DNA from: Halomonas sp. I5-271120
GTDB lineage: Bacteria > Pseudomonadota > Gammaproteobacteria > Pseudomonadales > Halomonadaceae
NCBI RefSeq assembly: GCF_030553075.1
Contig: NZ_CP130701.1
Coordinates: 1,364,001 to 1,428,000 of the forward strand
DNA length: 64,000 nucleotides
Direction: 5' to 3'
Part shown: in pieces, positions 1 through 7,439 of the stretch
Numbering within the stretch: position 1 is the first letter of the stretch
How the letters are laid out: every line of letters starts with the position of its first letter
The notes under the pieces: generated by a model
Told to the model about the DNA's origin: nothing
The model's database searches: none
Seen by the model: the letters and a program-made list of their open reading frames with translations, nothing else
Made by a program: the position numbers and the translations under genes

Positions 1-248
1 TCTTCGTCGGTGTAGAGATGCAGTGCCAGCGCATGCACCGGGCCTGCCAGCTCGTCGGCCAGCAGCGCATAGATCATCTGGTGACGCTTGACCGGCATCA
101 GCCCAGCGAAGCGCTCGGACACCAGGGTGACCTTGAAGTGAGTCTCGGAGTTGGCTGGCACATTGTGCATGTGACTCTCGTTCTCGACCGTCATATGGGC
201 CGGTTCGAGGGTCTTAAGCGTGTCTTCGATGCGCGCCTGAACGCTCAT
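1..248 (-). CDS. bolA: BolA family protein (3' end beyond the window)
   Basis: The 82 readable codons encode a BolA/IbaG-fold protein. The family works with monothiol glutaredoxins in Fe-S cluster and iron handling in the cytoplasm, and E. coli BolA also acts as a stress-linked morphology regulator. The stretch SHMHNVPANSETHFKV matches the BolA core, including the conserved His and the S-H-F-K strand. It is followed by LVSERF, KRHQMIY and VHALALHLYT, all typical of true BolA. The ATG is preceded by a strong GGAGG ribosome site. The C-terminus is cut off by the window edge, so the last residues are not seen. The gene lies alone, upstream of and parallel to the MFS gene. Confidence 0.93.
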   Translation of the reverse strand, partial: MSVQARIEDTLKTLEPAHMTVENESHMHNVPANSETHFKVTLVSERFAGLMPVKRHQMIYALLADELAGPVHALALHLYTDE

Positions 249-314
249 GGTATTTCCTCCCGGGTCGCAAGCCTTGCATTGTAACGTCTTCGCCGCGCGC
301 TGAATAAGGCTCGC

Positions 315-1700
315 TCAGGCCGCGCGGCCACATCTCGCCAGCGGCATCCGCCACAGACTGAGCATCAGGGCTACCACGACGCAGGCGCAGCACACCCACA
401 ACGCCAGAGACAGCGAGCCGGCCGACAGCGCCAGCATCATACCCACCATCGCCGTGCCCAGCGCCTGGCCGAACGTGCGCACCGAGGCCAGCACGCCGGA
501 GGCATTGGCGCTGTACTTGAGCGCCACGCTACCGATCATTTCGCGGTTGTTGGGCGCCTGGAAGATGCCATAACCGATCCCGCACAGGGCCACGCGCCAG
601 ACGATGTCCGTGGAGACCACCGCATCGCCGAGCATCGCCAGCGACAGCATGCCAAGCAGAAAGATCGCCAACCCCAGCGACGAAATCAGCGTCGGGTTGA
701 AGCGATCCGCCAGGCGGCCAGCGAACGGGCCGGTGAGCATCAACGCCAGCGGCCAGGGCGTGAACAGTAGCGCCGCGGCGATCGGGCTCATGCCCATCCC
801 ACTCTGGAACAGGAAGGGCAGGCCGACAAATGAGGCTCCCTGGGCGATGAACGCCAACATCGAGATCATCGCCGCCACGCTGAAGCGCGGCTCGCGAAAG
901 ATCACCAGCGGCACCAGCGGGCTCACCGCCCGACGCTGTCGCCAGACGAACAACACCAGACATCCCAGGCTCACCGCGAGCGGCAAGAGCACAGCGGTAC
1001 TGGCATTGCCGTGGCCGACCCGGTCGAGAGCGAACACGAAGCCGCTGACCATGACCATGGACAGCAGCGCACCGGGCCAATCGAAGCGCCCCGCTTCGCG
1101 CGCCTCGCGGGGGAGTGCGCGCTGCGCCAGCGCCAGCGCGGCGATACCGATCGGCACGTTGATGGCGAAGAGCCAAGGCCAGCTCGCCAAGTAGAGAATG
1201 CCACCGCCCAACGACGGTCCGAAGGCAATGCCGAAAGCCACCACCAGCGCCCCCAGACCGATCGCCGACCCCAGCAGGCGCGTCGGAAAGATCACCCGAT
1301 ACATCGACGGGCCGATACTCAGCATGGCCGCCGCGCCGAGGCCCTGCACCATCCGCGAGCCCAGCAACCATTCAAAGCTATTCGACAGCGCACAGGCCAA
1401 TGACGCCAGCGTGAACACGCCTAGCCCGCCGATATATAGACGATGGCGGCCGATCAGCCGGCTCAGTGCCGCGAACGCCAGCAGCGTCGACGCACTCACC
1501 AACTGGTAGATATTAGTGATCCACACCGCGCGGGATTCGCTGACGTCGAGCTCACGCGCCAGGGTCGGCAGCGCGATGTTGACAATACCCCCGTCGAGCA
1601 CCGCCATCAGGGTGCCCAGCACCAGGACCAGCATCGCCAGACGGCGCTGCGGGCCGGGCAGACCATCGTCCACGGGCCGAGTCTCGAACAGTCGATTCAT
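315..1700 (-). CDS. MFS transporter, DHA2-type drug efflux family
   Basis: A hydrophobic protein of about 461 residues with many transmembrane helices. The first helix carries LDGGIVNIALPTLARELD, the signature region of DHA2-type drug:H+ antiporters. The segment WITNIYQLVSA and the helix-5 antiporter motif (GPSLGGG) also fit that family. The likely role is proton-driven export of a small toxic compound across the inner membrane, but the substrate cannot be told from sequence. A start six codons upstream (1718) is equally open, and neither start has a clear Shine-Dalgarno. No partner genes (membrane-fusion protein or regulator) are adjacent. Confidence 0.85.
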   Translation of the reverse strand: MNRLFETRPVDDGLPGPQRRLAMLVLVLGTLMAVLDGGIVNIALPTLARELDVSESRAVWITNIYQLVSASTLLAFAALSRLIGRHRLYIGGLGVFTLASLACALSNSFEWLLGSRMVQGLGAAAMLSIGPSMYRVIFPTRLLGSAIGLGALVVAFGIAFGPSLGGGILYLASWPWLFAINVPIGIAALALAQRALPREAREAGRFDWPGALLSMVMVSGFVFALDRVGHGNASTAVLLPLAVSLGCLVLFVWRQRRAVSPLVPLVIFREPRFSVAAMISMLAFIAQGASFVGLPFLFQSGMGMSPIAAALLFTPWPLALMLTGPFAGRLADRFNPTLISSLGLAIFLLGMLSLAMLGDAVVSTDIVWRVALCGIGYGIFQAPNNREMIGSVALKYSANASGVLASVRTFGQALGTAMVGMMLALSAGSLSLALWVCCACVVVALMLSLWRMPLARCGRAA

Positions 1701-1757
1701 GGGCCATCTGCCATGCAAGCGAGGTGGGTTGGCGCTCCGCCATACGGCGCCAGAACG

Positions 1758-1780
1758 AAAAAACCGGCCTCAGCCGGTCT
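1758..1780 (-). terminator. Rho-independent terminator
   Basis: Perfect 6-bp stem ACCGGC/GCCGGT with a 4-base loop, followed on the minus strand by a run of six T. It lies 71 nt after the stop of the small acidic protein gene, so it ends that transcript before the MFS gene. Confidence 0.7.
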
Positions 1781-1850
1781 TCTTCGAGACGAGGGGCGAG
1801 GCGCTAGGCCCCGCCTGACATGCCAGCTAATGCAGTCGGACCACCGCCGG

Positions 1851-2237
1851 CTAGTCCTGCTCGTGCTCAAGCAGCAACTCGTCATCGATTTCGGCGACTT
1901 CCAGCGGTGCCTCATCATCCAGGTCAACCGCCAGGTAGCTGTGCTCGACGCGCACGAAGCGCTGAAACAGCGCCCAGTCGAGGGTCTCGGGCCACTGACG
2001 GCGGTCTTCCTCCCAGGCCTGCAGCTCGGACTCCAGGATTTCCAGATAGCGCTCGCGTACGAAGCCCTCGAGGGCCTCCGGCGAGTCCATCTCGGGAATC
2101 AGGTAAACGGTGTTTTCGCGATCGACGTCCTCAAGGGTCAGGTCATCGTCGCCCACCGTCGGTTCCAGCGAGTTGATCCAGTCCACGAACAGCTGGGTCG
2201 GCTTGACGCTCAGAGCGGAGCGGTTGAGCAGTTTCAT
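1851..2237 (-). CDS. Conserved small acidic protein of unknown function
   Basis: A 128-residue soluble, strongly acidic protein. The start chosen has a strong GAGGAG ribosome site eight bases upstream; a start seven codons earlier lacks one. The N-terminus MKLLNRSALSVKPTQLFVDW resembles a conserved hypothetical family that I recall from Pseudomonas and Halomonas. I see no catalytic motif, signal peptide or membrane segment. The C-terminus is a cluster of Glu and Asp. It has its own terminator and stands between lysS and an exporter gene, which does not suggest a function. Confidence 0.75.
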   Translation of the reverse strand: MKLLNRSALSVKPTQLFVDWINSLEPTVGDDDLTLEDVDRENTVYLIPEMDSPEALEGFVRERYLEILESELQAWEEDRRQWPETLDWALFQRFVRVEHSYLAVDLDDEAPLEVAEIDDELLLEHEQD

Positions 2238-2437
2238 TGGACTCTCCTCGACTTGCATGCCACGACGGCGAAACGCAGCCCATTATGGGTGCTGTATCCG
2301 CACCTTACCAACACTTCCCCGCCAAGCGGCGGAATAATCCTGCGGTCGCCCTTCTCATAGCCATTCCTTTCAACTGCCATACCTGCTGGCTGCCGAAGAG
2401 GCTAGCGGCGAAAGATGACGAAAATTAGGGCAACGCA

Positions 2438-2462
2438 GGGCGAGCAAGTGGCCGGCTCGCCC
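2438..2462 (-). terminator. Possible terminator hairpin after lysS
   Basis: An 8-bp stem GGGCGAGC/GCTCGCCC lies 20 nt beyond the lysS stop. On the minus strand the T-rich run (ATTTT) comes only about 12 nt after the stem, so it is a weak candidate. Confidence 0.4.
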
Positions 2463-2481
2463 CACGCACAATGCCAACGCC

Positions 2482-3990
2482 TCAGTCGACTTCGGGGCGC
2501 ATCGCCGGGAACAGCAGCACGTCGCGAATCGAGGCGCTGTCGGTAAACAGCATCACCAGCCGGTCGATGCCGATGCCTTCGCCGGCGGTCGGCGGCAGGC
2601 CGTACTCGAGAGCGCGCACATAGTCGGCGTCATAGTACATGGCTTCCAGATCCCCGGCGTCCTTCTCGGCGACCTGGGCCTTGAAGCGCTCGGCCTGGTC
2701 CTCGGCGTCGTTGAGCTCCGAGAAACCGTTGGCGATCTCACGGCCGCCGATGAAGAACTCGAAGCGGTCGGTGACGAAGGGATCTTCGTCGTTACGACGC
2801 GCCAGCGGGCTGACCTCGGCCGGGTAAGCGGTGATAAAGGTCGGCTGCTCGAGCTTCTCCTCGGCGACTTCCTCGAAGATCTCGGTGTGCAGCTTGCCAA
2901 GCCCCCAGCCTTCATTGACCTCGATACCGAGCCGCTTGGCCAAGGCACTGGCGGCCTCGAGGCTGTCGAGGTCGGCATCCTGAATGCCCTCGCCGTGCTC
3001 GAGGATGGCCTGACGCATGGTCAGGCGCTTGAAGGGCTTGGAAAGCTCGAAGGTGGTGCCCTGGTACTCGAGCGTGGTGGTGCCAAGCACTTCATTCGCG
3101 GCGTTGCGAATCATCTCCTCGGTCAGGTCGAGCAGGTCGAGATAGTCCGCATAGGCCCAGTAGAACTCGAGCATGGTGAACTCGGGATTATGCCGGGTAG
3201 ACAGCCCCTCGTTACGGAAGTTGCGGTTGATCTCGAAGACCCGCTCGAAGCCGCCGACCACCAGACGCTTCAAGTACAGCTCCGGCGCCACGCGCAGGAA
3301 CATGTCGATATCCAGCGCATTGTGGTGGGTCATGAAGGGCCGCGCGGTGGCGCCACCGGGGATCGACTGCAGCATCGGCGTCTCGACTTCCATGAAGCCG
3401 CGAGTCTCGAAGAAGCGACGGATCGAGGCGATCACGCCGGCCCGCACCTCGAAGGTGCGCCGCGAGTCCTGGTTCATGATCAGGTCGACGTAGCGCTGAC
3501 GGTAGCGGGCTTCCTGGTCGGTGAGGCCGTGGAACTTGTCGGGCAGCGGGCGCAGGCTCTTGGTCAGGAGCTTGGCCTCGCGCATCATCACGTACAGATC
3601 GCCCTTGCCGGACTTATGCACCGGGCCACGACCGGCAACGATGTCGCCGATATCCCAGCCCTTGATGTCCTCGAGCACCTCGGCGGGCAGGCCCTTCTTG
3701 TCGACATAGAGCTGGATCTGAGCGGAGGAATCCTGGATGACGATGAAGGGGCCGCGCTTGCGCATGATGCGCCCGGCCACGGCCGCCTGACGGTCCAGCG
3801 CCTCGAGTTCGGCCTTCTCCTTGTCGCCAAGCTCGGCATCGAGCGTGGCGGCCAGGCTGTCGCGGCGGAAGTCGTTGGGGAAGGCGCTCGCGCCGGTGCG
3901 CTGCGCATGCTCGCGGCGCTCGGCCAGCTTGGCGCGGCGCTCGGCGATCAGGTGATTCTCATCGGGCGAAGTGGGATCTTGATGGGCCAT
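2482..3990 (-). CDS. lysS: Lysine--tRNA ligase, class II
   Basis: Charges tRNA-Lys with lysine in the cytoplasm. The 502-residue length is normal for bacterial LysRS. The N-terminal part is an OB-fold anticodon-binding domain (around residues 60-160). The class II catalytic core follows, with motif 2 around [19 protein letters not shown] and motif 3 [11 protein letters not shown] near the end. The ATG has an AGGTAG ribosome site. The gene follows prfB by 66 nt on the same strand, the same prfB-lysS order as in E. coli, so co-transcription is likely. Confidence 0.97.
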   Translation of the reverse strand: MAHQDPTSPDENHLIAERRAKLAERREHAQRTGASAFPNDFRRDSLAATLDAELGDKEKAELEALDRQAAVAGRIMRKRGPFIVIQDSSAQIQLYVDKKGLPAEVLEDIKGWDIGDIVAGRGPVHKSGKGDLYVMMREAKLLTKSLRPLPDKFHGLTDQEARYRQRYVDLIMNQDSRRTFEVRAGVIASIRRFFETRGFMEVETPMLQSIPGGATARPFMTHHNALDIDMFLRVAPELYLKRLVVGGFERVFEINRNFRNEGLSTRHNPEFTMLEFYWAYADYLDLLDLTEEMIRNAANEVLGTTTLEYQGTTFELSKPFKRLTMRQAILEHGEGIQDADLDSLEAASALAKRLGIEVNEGWGLGKLHTEIFEEVAEEKLEQPTFITAYPAEVSPLARRNDEDPFVTDRFEFFIGGREIANGFSELNDAEDQAERFKAQVAEKDAGDLEAMYYDADYVRALEYGLPPTAGEGIGIDRLVMLFTDSASIRDVLLFPAMRPEVD

Positions 3991-4056
3991 TACGCTACCT
4001 GAAATGTGATGGGCGACGGGAGTGACGCACGGGCAGCGTGGCGCTGCCCGTGTCGA

Positions 4057-5155
4057 TCACAGCCCCTGCTTGAGACTGGCTTCGATGAACTGATCCAGAT
4101 CCCCGTCGAGGACCTTCTCGCAGTTGCTGGACTGCACGCCGGTGCGCAGGTCCTTGATCCGCTGGTCGTCTAGCACGTAGGAACGGATCTGGCTGCCCCA
4201 GCCGATATCGGCCTTGGCTTCCTCGGCCTGCTGCTTGGCGGCGTTGCGCTCCTGCATCTCACGCTCGTAGAGCCGGGCCTTGAGCATTTTCATGGCCTGG
4301 TCACGGTTGGCGTGCTGGCTGCGCTGGTTCTGGCAGGCCACCACGATACCAGTCGGCTCGTGGGTGATACGCACCGCCGAGTCAGTGGTGTTGACGTGCT
4401 GACCGCCGGCGCCGCTGGAGCGATAGGTGTCGGTGCGCAGGTCCGAGGGATTGATATCGACCTCGAAGCTGTCATCGATCTCCGGGGACACGAACACCGA
4501 GGCAAAAGAGGTATGGCGACGGCCGCCGGAGTCGAACGGGCTCTTGCGCACCAGGCGATGCACGCCGGTCTCGGTGCGCAGCCAGCCGAAGGCGTGATCG
4601 CCCTGAACGTGGATCGTCGCCGACTTGATGCCCGCCACGTCCCCCGCGGAGACTTCGATGATATCGGCCTTGAAACCGTGGTGCTCGGCCCAGCGCAGAT
4701 ACATGCGCAGCAGGATGTTACCCCAGTCCTGGGCCTCGGTGCCGCCGGAGCCGGCCTGGATATCGAGATAGGCGTTGTTCTCGTCCATCTCGCCAGAAAA
4801 CATGCGACGGAACTCGAGCTTGGCAAGGCTCTCCTGCAGTCCGGCCAGCTCACGGCTGACCTCATCGACGGTATCCTGGTCTTCTTCCATCTCGGCGAGT
4901 TCGAGCAGGTCGCCGTTATCGGCCAGGCCCTGCTCGAGCGTTTCGATGGTCTCGACGACGGCTTCCAGCGAGGCCCGCTCCTTGCCGAGCTTCTGGGCAT
5001 AGTCCGGATCGCTCCAGACGTTGGGGTCCTCGAGCTCGCGGGTCACTTCTTCTAGCCGATCTTTCTTCTCGGCATAGTCAAAGATACCCCCTCAGGACGT
5101 CTGTCCGTTCGGACAGGTCCTTGATCTGAGTATGAATCGGGTTGGTCTCTAGCAT
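4057..5155 (-). CDS. prfB: Peptide chain release factor 2, with programmed +1 frameshift
   Basis: RF2 ends translation at UGA and UAA. The protein is made from two frames. The first 25 codons ([13 protein letters not shown] to RGYL) run from 5155 into an in-frame TGA at 5078-5080, and the rest continues in the +1 frame from [12 protein letters not shown]. The assembled protein matches RF2 along its length. It has the GGQ catalytic loop ([10 protein letters not shown]) and an SPF tripeptide (KSPFDSGG) for stop-codon recognition. Positions of a single ORF search would miss the N-terminus. The gene is co-directional with lysS downstream and probably autoregulated through the frameshift. Confidence 0.96.
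5078..5092 (-). promoter_or_regulatory. RF2 programmed +1 frameshift site
   Basis: On the minus strand the sequence reads AGGGGGTATCTTTGAC. It contains the internal Shine-Dalgarno-like AGGGGG, the slippery CTT and the in-frame TGA followed by C. This is the classic prfB autoregulatory site: low RF2 lets the ribosome slip to TTT instead of terminating. Confidence 0.97.
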
Positions 5156-5281
5156 GGATACGCTGCCTGAGTTCTCTAGCAAGTAAAGATCCCGGGACGT
5201 CAACGCGTGCCGGGCGAAAAAGCGCTCTATTGTAGCGAACCCCGCGGCACCCGGCCATCCCAACGACGGGTAGCCAAACGC

Positions 5282-5310
5282 AGCGACCCCGGCCATGGGC
5301 CGGGGTCGCT
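5282..5310 (-). terminator. Strong hairpin after the fadL-type gene
   Basis: A perfect 13-bp stem AGCGACCCCGGCC/GGCCGGGGTCGCT with a 3-base loop lies 33 nt after the stop of the outer-membrane protein gene. On the minus strand only a short GTTT follows, so it may be a weakly U-tailed terminator or a 3'-end stabiliser. Confidence 0.6.
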
Positions 5311-5342
5311 TGCGTTGCTAGTCGCGGGCCGTAAGGACGCGA

Positions 5343-6695
5343 TCAGAAGCGGTAGTCCATCGACAGGGCGAACACGTCCGCCGACACGTCATACTGGCCG
5401 GACAGGCTGCCCTTGTTCTCGTTCTCGGCCTTGCTGCCGTCCTGGTCGATGTTGCCCCCCTCCCCGAAGACACGCATATAGCCCGCGGTAACACCGAAGT
5501 TCTGGGTTGCCTGATAGGTAGCACCCAGCGCTGCCCAGGTGCGATCGGCATCCGGCACTCGCGGGGTGCGGTATTCGGCGCTCGGCACCGGCGTCTCGTC
5601 GTAGCCGACACCGGTGCGCAGCAGCCACTTGTCGGTCAGCGCATAGTTGGCGCCCACCGAGTAGGCCCAGGCATCTTCCCAGTTCTCAGTAGTGGAGCTT
5701 TCGCCACCGCCGTCAAACTTCACGGTCAGCTCCTTGAAGGAGCTCCAGTCAGTCCAGCTGGCGTTGGCCATCAGGGCAAGCCTGGGCGTCAGCTGGTGGT
5801 AAATACCGATATTGGCGTTGGCCGGCGTCGAGATGTCGGCGGTGCCTCCGCCGTCTTGAAGCCGCCCTTGAGCATTGGCACCGGCCAGTATCTGCTTTCC
5901 AACGGGATCGTCGCTGCTGTAATCGACATCGCCATCGAGGGTCAGGTCGATCTGGGAGCGGTAGCTGAGGCCCAGCCGGGTCTTGTCGGTGACCTGGAAA
6001 AGCGTGCCCAGGGTGAAGCCATAGCCCCAGTCATCCCCGGTGACCTCCGCCTTGCCATCATTGGCACCAGCGCTTGCTCCGGGCACATTATTAAGCTGCC
6101 CTTGCCCACCCAAATCGATGGCATTGGAGATGGTGGCATCGCCATATTCGGCGATCAGGCCCGCCGCCACCGACCAGCGATCGGTGACGCGGAAGTTGAC
6201 GGTGGGCTGGATATCGATGGTGGCGAGTTCGGTCTCGATGGCGTGATAGCGGCCGATCCAGTCCTCATCGTACTTGGTGGCAAGCCCGTAGGGCGAGAAG
6301 ATCGCCAGGCCCAGGTCGATGCGCTCGCTGGCCCGGGTCTTGATGGCGAAGCTTGGCACCACGGCGTTCTCGCCGCCCTGGCGGGAGCCGCCCTGGTCAT
6401 AACTGACGGATGGCGCACTGGCAGGGCTGGCCTCGGCATCCTGCAGTTCGAAGTCCGCATTGATGGCGGCAACCCCAATGGATACCTCGTTGCCGTCGAT
6501 ATTGCCAAGGGCGGCCGGGTTGTAGGCCATGAAGCTGACATCTTCGGCACCGGCGGCGGCGTTAGAGAGGGCGTTGCCCAGGGTCTTGGCACTCTGTTCG
6601 CGCACCTGGAAACCGGCGGCGAAGGCCTGGCTGGCGACCAGGCTGGCAGAGGCAATGGTAACGGCGATGGCGAGCTTGTTGGTCTTGTAATGCAT
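5343..6695 (-). CDS. FadL/OmpP1/TodX-type outer membrane channel
   Basis: A 450-residue outer-membrane beta-barrel for uptake of long-chain fatty acids or other hydrophobic compounds. The first 26 residues are a Sec signal peptide ending ASQAFA. The mature start AGFQVREQSAKTLGNA and the motif AAGAEDVSFMAYNPAALG are the hatch-domain signature of the FadL family. The protein ends in an aromatic residue (MDYRF), as barrel proteins do. The family contains fatty-acid and aromatic-hydrocarbon transporters, and sequence alone does not tell which this is. The long AT-rich upstream region holds a possible fatty-acid-regulator operator. Confidence 0.92.
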   Translation of the reverse strand: MHYKTNKLAIAVTIASASLVASQAFAAGFQVREQSAKTLGNALSNAAAGAEDVSFMAYNPAALGNIDGNEVSIGVAAINADFELQDAEASPASAPSVSYDQGGSRQGGENAVVPSFAIKTRASERIDLGLAIFSPYGLATKYDEDWIGRYHAIETELATIDIQPTVNFRVTDRWSVAAGLIAEYGDATISNAIDLGGQGQLNNVPGASAGANDGKAEVTGDDWGYGFTLGTLFQVTDKTRLGLSYRSQIDLTLDGDVDYSSDDPVGKQILAGANAQGRLQDGGGTADISTPANANIGIYHQLTPRLALMANASWTDWSSFKELTVKFDGGGESSTTENWEDAWAYSVGANYALTDKWLLRTGVGYDETPVPSAEYRTPRVPDADRTWAALGATYQATQNFGVTAGYMRVFGEGGNIDQDGSKAENENKGSLSGQYDVSADVFALSMDYRF

Positions 6696-6800
6696 CGTGT
6701 GACGTCCTTTTCAGGAAAGGCTGGCGTGGCTGGTGTTCCTCACCCGCATTAGGCGAGTGGATGCCTTACTTGTGGCGTAAAGTGTCGCCGGGATCAAGGA

Positions 6801-6814
6801 CAAACGATCGTTTT
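6801..6814. promoter_or_regulatory. Candidate PsrA-like operator upstream of the FadL-type gene
   Basis: CAAACGATCGTTTT contains the perfect palindrome AAACGATCGTTT. It resembles the G/C-AAAC-N(2-4)-GTTT-G/C pattern described for PsrA, the TetR-family fatty-acid sensor of pseudomonads. It lies about 110 nt upstream of the start codon. A possible minus-strand promoter (TTGATG at 6840-6845, 16-nt spacer, TATGGT at 6818-6823) would place the palindrome just downstream of the -10. The assignment is inferred. Confidence 0.35.
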
Positions 6815-6920
6815 AATACCATATTTACTAATACTTTAGCATCAATAAACGCATTCTCTTTGAACTTTCATAGGCTTATGTAATTTGCCCCATCGCCCTG
6901 GCGAGGGTCCCGCGCTTCGC

Positions 6921-6952
6921 TTGACCTTTGTGTAACCCAAAGGTTTTACACT
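6921..6952 (+). promoter_or_regulatory. MerR-type promoter with 20-bp spacer and dyad operator
   Basis: TTGACC (-35) and TACACT (-10) are separated by 20 bp, longer than the usual 17. The spacer carries the dyad ACCTTTG-N7-CAAAGGT (6924-6944). This is the layout of promoters activated by MerR-family metal sensors, which untwist an overlong spacer when metal is bound. It drives the regulator and copA together. Confidence 0.85.
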
Positions 6953-6989
6953 GATGACATTAACCGCTCGTCAGTGCCAGGAGAGGTAC

Positions 6990-7439
6990 ATGAAAGTCAG
7001 CGATCTGGCCAAGGCCGCCGGCGTGACCGCCGAAACGGTACGGCACTACACCCGTGAGAGCCTGCTGGCCCCGACCCGGGACCCCAGCAACGGCTACCAC
7101 TGCTTCGATGCACAGGATCTTGAGCGGCTGGCCTTTATCCAGCGCGCCCGCACTCTCGGGTTCAGCATCAAGGAAGTCCGCGACATCCTGGCCCATGCCG
7201 ACCACGGCGACTCGCCCTGCCCGCTGGTGCGCGACCTGCTGGCCCACCGCTTGCCGGAAATTCGCGGGCGCATCCGTGAACTCGAGGCCCTGGCCACGCG
7301 CATGGAGCAGGCACTGGATGCCTGGGCCGACATGCCCGATGGCACCCCCGACGGCCATAGCCTGTGCCGGCTGATCGAAAGCCTGCCCGCCCCATCCACC
7401 GACAAGGCGGGCTCCGCCACCGCCAAGGAGGAGGCATGA
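6990..7439 (+). CDS. MerR family metal-responsive regulator of copA
   Basis: A 149-residue DNA-binding activator. It has the N-terminal winged HTH ([22 protein letters not shown]), a long dimerisation helix and a short metal-binding tail. The ATG chosen has GGAGAGG upstream; an earlier ATG at 6954 would lie inside the -10 region and is unlikely. It has Cys77 and Cys126 at the positions of ZntR Cys79 and Cys124, but the ZntR Cys114/Cys115 pair is replaced by Ala and Asp (AWADMPDG). The set of metal ligands is therefore reduced and unlike either CueR or ZntR. The stop codon overlaps the copA start (ATGA), so regulator and pump are translated together. Confidence 0.9.
   Translation: MKVSDLAKAAGVTAETVRHYTRESLLAPTRDPSNGYHCFDAQDLERLAFIQRARTLGFSIKEVRDILAHADHGDSPCPLVRDLLAHRLPEIRGRIRELEALATRMEQALDAWADMPDGTPDGHSLCRLIESLPAPSTDKAGSATAKEEA

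Noticed and set aside
2887..4002. Long open frames antisense to lysS, recJ, hom, tyrS and other genes
   Set aside because: GC-rich DNA opens antisense frames automatically. The sense genes are full-length known proteins, and the antisense products have no recognisable domains.
5052..5296. Frameshift mutation or pseudogene in prfB
   Set aside because: The break falls exactly at the AGGGGG-CTT-TGA-C site, so it is the regulated frameshift and not damage.
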